From a virus, in IMG/VR virus record IMGVR_UViG_3300006101_000070, positions 1 through 23,501 of that record: a stretch of DNA of 23,501 nt. One strand, given 5' to 3'. Position numbers and translations under genes: made by a program. The notes under the pieces were generated by a model that saw only the letters and a list, made by a program, of their open reading frames with translations, did no database searches and was not told the DNA's origin. Shown here piece by piece: positions 18,591 to 23,501 of the stretch (its first letter is position 1; each line of letters starts with the position of its first letter).

Positions 18591-19625
18591 TTAATCAAGC
18601 CATACCTTATATGCCGCAGTAACGCGACCCTTAACAGGATCAACGAAGTGAAGCCGTTGCGAAGGGGTAGCACTAGCGGCAAGCATTACGCCGGCGTACC
18701 GGTTATCGCTTTCAGTAGAGCCGCTTTGATAAACACTTCCCTGACCGTTAGCCATTGCCCACTCCGCGTGAGTGTGATAATGCCCAATATAAACATCGCG
18801 AAACTCCCACGGATACGCGCCAGATCTCCACCGGTTTGCGTGTTGCACAATCGCACCCGGACTAGCGAATCCATTTCGACCCACTTCATCGCCGTGAATA
18901 AGTAACGCTCTGTAATTACCAATCTCTACGCGCTGGATATCTTCCGGACATTCCTGCCACGTTAGACGTTTTTCTCCAGAGAGAAGTTGGCGAGCCAATT
19001 CATAACACATCCGGTCGAAGTTATCGGAGCGAGGCACGTTGTCGCGCTTAGATCCAATACGACCATGATTACCCCACTCAGGGATTACGTTGACTTTAGA
19101 ATAGTTAGCGAGCGCAAATCGAACCACATCAACCAGCAATCGGCTGACATTTACATATTGCTCGAATAACGTAGAGTCGATTTCGAACGCCTGACTAGGA
19201 AAGTTGAATAGACCTTCCACCATGTCGCCACCGAACATAATCGTGCAATCATTTACAGGATGGTCGGCTCGCATGATATCCGTAATTGAGATGGCCTTTT
19301 CTGCAAAGGTTAAAACTCTCTGACGCATAATCTCAGAGTTGTACGAAGTAGTTTTCTTTGCACCCTGCCAGTCAGTCATGTGCCAAAGAGCGACTTCCGG
19401 TTTCTTCTTTCCCTTTTCTAATTTTCTTTCTGGGACAGGCTGAATCGCACCCATTCCCAAAACGGCATCGTGCGCAGACTGTTGGGTTGCTTCGACGAGT
19501 TGGTCAGTTCGTTGCTTTGCTTCAAGGAGTTGTTTCTGCGTTCGCATAAGTGCTTTACGAAGTTCAGTAACATCATTTGACTCGATTCCTTCAGGGATCT
19601 CACTTAGTCGTTTGCTTAGGCTCAT
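18591..19625 (-). CDS. Calcineurin-like metallophosphoesterase
   Basis: The 344-residue product has a charged N-terminal coiled coil (about 18-50), then the metallophosphoesterase motifs: HMTDWQ (82-87), FGGDMVEG (131-138), WGNHGR (184-189), LIHGDEVG (242-249) and GHYHTHAEW (281-289). These bind two metals. The usual NH[ED] is GNHGR here, so the central position is altered. Substrates could be DNA ends, as in SbcD/Mre11, or small phosphodiesters; it is not an obvious SbcD because there is no SbcC partner. Similar proteins occur widely in phage genomes. The start overlaps the DUF6378-like gene as TAATG. Confidence 0.85.
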   Translation of the reverse strand: MSLSKRLSEIPEGIESNDVTELRKALMRTQKQLLEAKQRTDQLVEATQQSAHDAVLGMGAIQPVPERKLEKGKKKPEVALWHMTDWQGAKKTTSYNSEIMRQRVLTFAEKAISITDIMRADHPVNDCTIMFGGDMVEGLFNFPSQAFEIDSTLFEQYVNVSRLLVDVVRFALANYSKVNVIPEWGNHGRIGSKRDNVPRSDNFDRMCYELARQLLSGEKRLTWQECPEDIQRVEIGNYRALLIHGDEVGRNGFASPGAIVQHANRWRSGAYPWEFRDVYIGHYHTHAEWAMANGQGSVYQSGSTESDNRYAGVMLAASATPSQRLHFVDPVKGRVTAAYKVWLD

Positions 19626-19879
19626 TATGAAAGTGCCGAATCTCTACCGTGTTTTGTATATCCCTCTTTATCGTCCCACGAATCTTCTTTGTAGGGATTA
19701 TAGAAAAGGCGAACAGATTTCAGCGCATCCATCATTAGCGCAACTTGATAAGCAGGAATATCATCTTCGAGTTTGAGAAATCCAGCCCAGACTCGACCAA
19801 TAGCAGTGAACTCAATATACGCGTCGCCATATTCTTCGAGGCGTTCTTTTAGTATTTCTTCTACTCGATTACCGGGCAT
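19625..19879 (-). CDS. DUF6378-like small protein (84 aa)
   Basis: MPGNRVEEILKERLEEYGDA, YIEFTAIGRVWAGFLKLED, VALMMDALKSVRLFYNPYK, then DDKEGYTKHGRDS. The Y-G-D start, hydrophobic helix with LKSVR, and D-x-x-GY ending resemble DUF6378 and MazG-like helical proteins found in phages. That is a recollection, not a search. A nucleotide-pyrophosphohydrolase-type role is possible but the acidic metal motif is incomplete. ATG at 19879 has GGAAGATGTAA upstream. It overlaps the previous gene by 19 bases. Confidence 0.6.
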   Translation of the reverse strand: MPGNRVEEILKERLEEYGDAYIEFTAIGRVWAGFLKLEDDIPAYQVALMMDALKSVRLFYNPYKEDSWDDKEGYTKHGRDSALS

Positions 19880-20097
19880 TTACATCTTCCGCTTCTGTGA
19901 TTATTGAAAGTTGCTTCGGCTATTTGATAACCCTCAGAACGAAGTGCCGCAGTAAGAGTCGTTGTTGGCGTACCTTTTTGGATATGAGCGAGCAGATCTT
20001 TACGGTCGGTTTCGTTCAACATATCAATGATGATTGCCAACGTGCATTTGCTTTCGGATTTTGTTGTATGTCTTTCGATTGAATCGGCTAGTGCCAT
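19861..20097 (-). CDS. Small HTH-like early protein (78 aa)
   Basis: First gene after the terminator: MALADSIERHTTKSESKCTL, AIIIDMLNETDRKDLLAHIQ, then TLTAALRSEGYQIAEATFNN and HRSGRCKC. The pattern of a Cys, DR-x-x-L helix, T-x-LTxALRxEGY and a basic H-R-x-G-x-C end is common in phage early proteins and reads as a small HTH. It has an AAAGGGGGGC Shine-Dalgarno. It probably marks the start of the early transcript. A DNA-binding role is inferred. Confidence 0.65.
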   Translation of the reverse strand: MALADSIERHTTKSESKCTLAIIIDMLNETDRKDLLAHIQKGTPTTTLTAALRSEGYQIAEATFNNHRSGRCKCPVIE

Positions 20098-20113
20098 TTT
20101 GCCCCCCTTTACG

Positions 20114-20146
20114 AGAGAAGCGTACCGAGAAAAATCCAGAGAAGCG
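20114..20146. repeat. 9-bp direct repeat in the early leader
   Basis: AGAGAAGCG occurs at 20114-20122 and 20138-20146, 24 bp apart, between the terminator and the first early gene. It could be an operator pair or part of the early promoter, but two short copies may be chance. Bases 20098-20164 hold no gene that I can see. Confidence 0.3.
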
Positions 20147-20164
20147 AACTGACACGCTAAAAGA

Positions 20165-20200
20165 AAATAGCCACGGGCAAGCGGATCCCCGTGGCTATTT
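20165..20200 (-). terminator. Strong rho-independent terminator, likely bidirectional
   Basis: AAATAGCCACGGG pairs perfectly with CCCGTGGCTATTT (13 bp) around a 10-base loop. On the minus strand the stem is followed by TTTTCTTTT, and on the plus strand by a weaker TTTCTGTTT. It ends the tail-lysis transcript after the holin-like gene and insulates the early genes starting at 20097. Confidence 0.9.
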
Positions 20201-20240
20201 CTGTTTCGATATTAAGTTGTACCGCTAAACCTATCAGGCT

Positions 20241-20531
20241 CTATGCCTTTTTGTCTGCCACTTTCTGACCTTCAGAGATTACGGCATTGACAACAGGGGC
20301 GACCAATTCTTCAGGCGCACCGGTTTCCTTAGAAATCTGATTTACGAGTGACTTCGGGTTAATTGTTGCCAAGAGAGGCGCAAGCAATCCACCTACGAAA
20401 CCACCGATTACGATTTCTTTTGCAGTATGACTCTTGCCCGGAAACGAATACGTTGCGTATCCAGCCGCCAAGATTCCATACGCGTAATGCTCGACGAGAG
20501 CCTTCTGCTTTTGTGTGATTTTAATTTTCAT
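20241..20531 (-). CDS. Putative holin (two membrane segments, 96 aa)
   Basis: A basic N terminus (MKIKITQKQK) is followed by two hydrophobic segments, about residues 13-31 (VEHYAYGILAAGYATYSF) and 41-58 (IVIGGFVGGLLAPLLATI). A mostly soluble tail ends VADKKA. Size, two segments and position after the endolysin and HNH genes suit a holin. It is the last gene before the terminator. A different membrane function cannot be excluded. Confidence 0.65.
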   Translation of the reverse strand: MKIKITQKQKALVEHYAYGILAAGYATYSFPGKSHTAKEIVIGGFVGGLLAPLLATINPKSLVNQISKETGAPEELVAPVVNAVISEGQKVADKKA

Positions 20532-20953
20532 TTTGTTGCCTTTCCGATTAGGTTGCGAACGTACTTTTCTGCTTCGAAATCACTTGCGCTTGCGTGGTGA
20601 ATCCCACCCACTCCGCGATGATGTTTTTCGCAGAGCCATTCGAGATTCGCTGCCGATTCTACCCACTCCCCCACCTTTTCGGGATCACTTACGCCGGGGT
20701 AATCAACTTCCAGCCAGCGCAGATCAACCCCGTTTTGCAGGCTGAACTCGATATGAGCGTGGTGAAGTTCTAAGCCCCCGCCGCAATCCGTGAAATCGTT
20801 ACGGTGCAAGCCAATGGCGCACTTCGCGGTGTCCTTAGTGGCTTTGCGGTACGCGTTAAAATCTTTGTAATGCGGGTCGCTTTCTCTTGGCGAATGCTCG
20901 GGAAAATGAACCACATAATGATTCGTAGTAACTTGATCATGTGCCTCCGTCAC
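20528..20953 (-). CDS. HNH endonuclease-like protein in the lysis region (141 aa)
   Basis: Core residues appear as KCAIGLHRNDFTDCGGG (Cys45, Cys57), LELHHAHIEFSLQNG (His64/65) and AANLEWLCEKHHRGVGG (Asn103, Cys108, His111). That is an HNH nuclease with an insertion between the beta hairpin and the final helix. The C-terminal helix DFEAEKYVRNLI closes the fold. It lies between the amidase and the holin candidate with ATGA overlaps, an unusual place for a nuclease. It may be a late DNA-processing enzyme. Confidence 0.75.
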   Translation of the reverse strand: MTEAHDQVTTNHYVVHFPEHSPRESDPHYKDFNAYRKATKDTAKCAIGLHRNDFTDCGGGLELHHAHIEFSLQNGVDLRWLEVDYPGVSDPEKVGEWVESAANLEWLCEKHHRGVGGIHHASASDFEAEKYVRNLIGKATK

Positions 20954-21486
20954 CCTTTCACCGCCGTCAAGAAAGCATCTATCGGGAAGTTGGCACCGGG
21001 GTCAGTATGACCGCCGGCAATTTTCTTCGCAATAGTAATGTCGTGATGGTAGGCGTAACCTTTAGTCTTGCCATCTAAAATCTGAGCAGACGTAAGGTGA
21101 ACGGCAGGGATTCCGTATTGAGATCCAAGAGCCTTAGAGAGTTCCACCAACTTAGCGAATTCGGCAGTTGAATAGGCATCATGCCATTGAGCGGCAGTCT
21201 GAGAGGCGGCTCCGGCGAGTTCGATAGAAATACTCTGCTGGTTTAGGTCGAAATCATTAACCGCCCAAGCCGTGTCGGTATTTTTTACTGACTGAACGAT
21301 AGCCGAGTTATCGACGCAATAATGTGCCGAAGCCTGAGGCGCAGTCGAACCAGCGAACCACTCAGCCACCTGCTCAGCCCGACCTTGCGTTTCCGGTGTT
21401 TCCATTGTATGAATCACAATCATTCGAGGCGTGTGTGTTCCACGACCTGCCGTGTAATTTTTTGCCTGAATGAAAGGGTATGTCAT
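20950..21486 (-). CDS. N-acetylmuramoyl-L-alanine amidase endolysin
   Basis: The 178-residue product is an Amidase_2 domain: RMIVIHTMETPE with Zn-ligand His26, SAHYCVDNSAIVQSV, YAYHHDIT (His147/148) and GGHTDPGANFPID (His160, Asp162). It cuts the amide bond between MurNAc and L-alanine in peptidoglycan. It lacks a clear cell-wall-binding domain, so it is a single-domain lysin. No signal peptide is visible, so release should depend on a holin. It is coupled to the membrane-protein gene and the HNH gene by ATGA overlaps. Confidence 0.93.
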   Translation of the reverse strand: MTYPFIQAKNYTAGRGTHTPRMIVIHTMETPETQGRAEQVAEWFAGSTAPQASAHYCVDNSAIVQSVKNTDTAWAVNDFDLNQQSISIELAGAASQTAAQWHDAYSTAEFAKLVELSKALGSQYGIPAVHLTSAQILDGKTKGYAYHHDITIAKKIAGGHTDPGANFPIDAFLTAVKG

Positions 21487-21743
21487 TTGTCTAATTCCAA
21501 TTTTGTTTTGATGATTGCCTGATTTATTTGTAATTTATGTAACGCTTCGTCTTGGCGATTCATCTGGTCCTTCATAGATCCACCGCCATTTTCGTACAGT
21601 TGATACTCAATCTTGTCCAAACGCTTGTCGATTTTCTTAAACATTCGGCTAAGCCAAAAGAGCGGTGCTCCGATAATGACCACGCTTTCCAATATTGCCC
21701 AGATAGCCTGACTAACTGTATTGGTGTTGTTCCAGAAGTTCAT
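21483..21743 (-). CDS. Small membrane/coiled-coil protein (86 aa)
   Basis: A transmembrane helix at about 13-31 (AIWAILESVVIIGAPLFWL) precedes a basic and coiled-coil tail, FKKIDKRLDKIEYQLYENGG, ending in helical residues. This recalls small phage proteins next to endolysin genes, such as DUF2746-type or second-holin proteins. Shine-Dalgarno AAAGGG precedes the ATG. An ATGA overlap joins it to the amidase. It may be a pinholin-like or lysis-regulating protein, or a minor virion protein. Confidence 0.65.
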   Translation of the reverse strand: MNFWNNTNTVSQAIWAILESVVIIGAPLFWLSRMFKKIDKRLDKIEYQLYENGGGSMKDQMNRQDEALHKLQINQAIIKTKLELDK

Positions 21744-21767
21744 CGTTGCGCCCTTTCGGGTTATTGT

Positions 21768-21983
21768 CTATACGATAGTTACAGTACGAATTGTACCCGT
21801 TGAATCGACTACTTTAAGAGTGTTCGAAGTTGAGTTAATCCACATATCCCCATTACGGCGGTTTGTAGGATCAACGGCAACGACAGGAATTGAAAACCTT
21901 TGAGCCGTTTCCAATTTACGAATACGAGCATAAATGTCGTCGAAAATATCTTTAATATTCGGCGGGAAGTTCAAGTAACCCAT
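21768..21983 (-). CDS. Small tail-fibre-like virion protein (71 aa)
   Basis: MGYLNFPPNIKDIFDDIYAR, IRKLETAQRFSIPVV and GDMWINSTSNTLKVVDSTG. A short helix is followed by a beta segment of the GDxWINxxxxxLKVxDxxGxxR type seen in phage fibre and baseplate proteins. It is probably a minor tail or fibre component. It lies 8 bases after the tail hub gene. Confidence 0.7.
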   Translation of the reverse strand: MGYLNFPPNIKDIFDDIYARIRKLETAQRFSIPVVAVDPTNRRNGDMWINSTSNTLKVVDSTGTIRTVTIV

Positions 21984-21991
21984 AGCGCCCC

Positions 21992-23083
21992 CTAGTTAGA
22001 TGTATTCGTCAGAGTAACGGTTACGATTTCAGCAGAATTATTTTCGCCCACCGTCACATTGTAGGCGACGATTCTGTAAGTCGTATCGAGTTGAGTCGGG
22101 AACGAGTCGTCTAAGATCCTCACGCGAGCATCGTCTCCGATTTCATACGAGCCAAAAATAGGGTCGTTGTTAGGGGATACGGCAATTTTGATGGTCGTAG
22201 GCGGGTAAGAAACTACTGCAACCTGTCCGTTGGCGAGGTTAGTTAAAAGGGTCGAGTCAGAAACGTCTGAGTAATTAGACTGATCTTCCAGCAACGGCCA
22301 GCCGGCGGCAATTTTAGTTCCGTCGGTACCAGTAGCCAACAACTTGCCGGGATTAGAGCCGGCTCCGAGGGCGTAAATAGTATTAGCGGCAGTCGTTCCA
22401 TCTTCTAAGAAAGAGTATTCAATAATGTTGCCCGGCAACTCAAAGACGGGAACCGTTGTCGAGGTAGCCGAATACTTACGCCCGTAACGTGGATACCCTA
22501 GGCGAAGCAACTTAGCAGGGTTATTGTTCGAGTCGTAATAAACGTAAATGTTGAAATCGAAACCAGACGCAGAGCGCGAGAGATCTTGAATTAGCGAGAA
22601 TACGGTTTTGTATTCGTACCCATAAACGGTTCGGTTAATCAGTACGCCGGAAGTTTCAGTACCAACGGCAACGCCGATGTTTCCATTAGTAGCCGCCTGA
22701 GCAGTATTAACGACAGATTGAACCGCGGTCAGTTGGTCAGTATTAGAAAACACCACGTCCGAGGTAATCCTTCGACGCTCAAAGTATGACTCGAACTCTC
22801 TAGCCGTAATCTTTAATGTTTGATTAGCCGAGGTTCGCTCACGATTCCAGATAATGCCGCCCCACACAAGCGCACCATCTCTGTCCACATAAAGGGCAGT
22901 ACGGTCGGGAATAGTCGCGTTGCTGACATTGAGGGCGGTCGTGTTAATACCAGAGAGCAAGAGTTCGCCGGTAAAGGTTCCCGAAGTATTTAATTGCTGA
23001 GTGAAATTAACGTTAGTCAGGGGCAACTCAGCCAGAATTGTATTCGTTAAAAGGTCAGCGAATAAGTAGCGATATTGAGCCAT
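21992..23083 (-). CDS. Minor tail protein (siphovirus Gp37/tail-hub-like)
   Basis: The 363-residue product begins MAQYRYLFADLLTNTILAEL and includes FTGELLLSGINTTAL, ALYVDRDGALVWGGIIWNRE and LKITAREFESYFERRRI (about 90-107). This order matches Gp37/ReqiPepy6-like minor tail proteins that act as tail hub or baseplate elements. The C-terminal half is beta-rich (GSYEIGDDARVRILDDSFP, TTYRIVAYNV). It should join the tail tube to receptor-binding proteins. Genes before it at 23099 and 23353 encode other tail parts. Confidence 0.85.
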   Translation of the reverse strand: MAQYRYLFADLLTNTILAELPLTNVNFTQQLNTSGTFTGELLLSGINTTALNVSNATIPDRTALYVDRDGALVWGGIIWNRERTSANQTLKITAREFESYFERRRITSDVVFSNTDQLTAVQSVVNTAQAATNGNIGVAVGTETSGVLINRTVYGYEYKTVFSLIQDLSRSASGFDFNIYVYYDSNNNPAKLLRLGYPRYGRKYSATSTTVPVFELPGNIIEYSFLEDGTTAANTIYALGAGSNPGKLLATGTDGTKIAAGWPLLEDQSNYSDVSDSTLLTNLANGQVAVVSYPPTTIKIAVSPNNDPIFGSYEIGDDARVRILDDSFPTQLDTTYRIVAYNVTVGENNSAEIVTVTLTNTSN

Positions 23084-23098
23084 GTGCCGACCTTTCTG

Positions 23099-23350
23099 TT
23101 ACTGATTTTCTGGTAAAGTGAACTCATCCTTAGCGGGATCATAAGCCATACCGATACCAGCAAAGTTGCCTCGAAACTTAGAGTTGTACGATGTTTGCTT
23201 CCACTCGGTATCGTTGCCGTAAAGTGATTTACAGAAAGCAACTCCTATTGACTCTGATTCAGGGAAATCCTTGTTTTCGAGAGTTTCGTTATTGACGACA
23301 ATGACTTGCTCGACGATGTTCTCTGAATTGATTTTTGCAAAGTGTCCCAT
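23099..23350 (-). CDS. Small virion-associated protein (83 aa)
   Basis: MGHFAKINSENIVEQVIVVN, NETLENKDFPESESIGVAFC, WKQTSYNSKFRGNFAGIGMA and YDPAKDEFTLPENQ. This is the FAK-x-x-VxxVIVV...WxQTSYN...FxGIGxxYD pattern common in tailed phages of aquatic bacteria, where it is a structural or fibre-associated protein. It starts two bases after the upstream tail gene stop and precedes the hub gene. Recognition is from memory. Confidence 0.75.
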   Translation of the reverse strand: MGHFAKINSENIVEQVIVVNNETLENKDFPESESIGVAFCKSLYGNDTEWKQTSYNSKFRGNFAGIGMAYDPAKDEFTLPENQ

Positions 23351-23352
23351 AA

Positions 23353-23501
23353 TTATCCAATCACCACAATAACATAGCCTGAACCGCCGGAACCGCCGGC
23401 TGCTTGATATGTCGTTACTCCTGAACCACCAGCACCGCCACCGCCACCACCTGTATTCGCAGTTCCTGATGTTCCTGCTGAAACCGGTGCGCTAGAAGAA
23501 C
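23353..23501 (-). CDS. C-terminal end of a glycine-rich tail protein (partial)
   Basis: Only the last 49 codons or so are in the window; the gene runs off the right edge. The sequence has a glycine-rich stretch, TANTGGGGGGAGGSGVTTYQ, and ends AGGSGGSGYVIVVIG. Gly-rich segments with this GGSGYVIV ending are typical of the C-terminal domain of tail-fibre and receptor-binding proteins in many phages. It lies next to other tail genes. Confidence 0.8.
   Translation of the reverse strand, partial: SSSAPVSAGTSGTANTGGGGGGAGGSGVTTYQAAGGSGGSGYVIVVIG

Noticed and set aside
22014-22024. Third copy of GTAACGGTTAC
   Set aside because: It is inside the tail hub gene where it encodes normal residues (IVTVTL), lacks the flanking AGAATAAAA and CAAT parts, and is probably chance.

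Overview
This window looks like part of a tailed double-stranded DNA bacteriophage (siphovirus-like) of an actinobacterium. The phage call rests on a terminase pair, a portal, a Mu-F-like head protein, tail proteins, an amidase endolysin and a holin candidate. The actinobacterial host is inferred from a WhiB-type Fe-S regulator, an actinophage-style Cas4-like exonuclease with its usual coiled-coil neighbour, TANNNT-type -10 boxes and one promoter that appears leaderless. The moderate GC content would suit freshwater Actinobacteria, but this is an inference. No integrase, repressor, DNA polymerase, primase, helicase, major capsid or tape-measure gene is visible. Both ends cut through genes, so this is a fragment of a larger genome.

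Nearly everything is on the minus strand, so transcription runs from high to low coordinates. Tail and lysis (23501-20241): end of a glycine-rich tail protein, a small virion protein, a tail hub-like protein, a fibre-like protein, a membrane/coiled-coil protein, amidase endolysin, HNH protein and holin candidate, closed by a strong terminator (20165-20200). Early genes (20097-17869): small HTH-like protein, DUF6378-like protein, metallophosphoesterase, an HslV/proteasome-like Ntn hydrolase, and one lone plus-strand gene. Replication and recombination (17735-12760): zinc-ribbon proteins, a putative single-strand annealing protein, winged-helix protein, Cas4-like nuclease, HTH-WhiB fusion, DUF1376 replication protein carrying 11-bp iteron-like repeats, a small beta protein and a RusA-like resolvase.

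From 12683 to 9367 there is a dense chain of microproteins, many with Cys pairs, linked by ATGA, GTGA or TAATG overlaps. Several are shorter than 60 codons. A lytic transglycosylase-like protein, HNH endonuclease, SSB and small HTH protein follow (9370-8017). Next comes a possible DNA-hypermodification cassette (7846-5210): ParB-like protein, TAGT-like glycosyltransferase and NAD-dependent sugar epimerase. It runs into the packaging and head module (5187-1): small terminase, large terminase with a zinc-ribbon tail, portal fused to a ParB-like domain, Mu-F-like head protein and a partial virion protein.

Most notable signals: (1) a possible replication origin inside the DUF1376 gene, with 11-bp repeats out of phase with codons beside a G-free AT-rich tract; (2) a proteasome/HslV-like protease with Thr1, Asp17 and Lys33 intact; (3) the ParB/glycosyltransferase/epimerase cassette; (4) the portal-ParB fusion; (5) a secreted hydrolase whose signal peptide appears to begin at an AUA codon; (6) recurring TGTAATCT boxes with leader hairpins, and a separate duplicated element that places a leaderless promoter on the small terminase gene.
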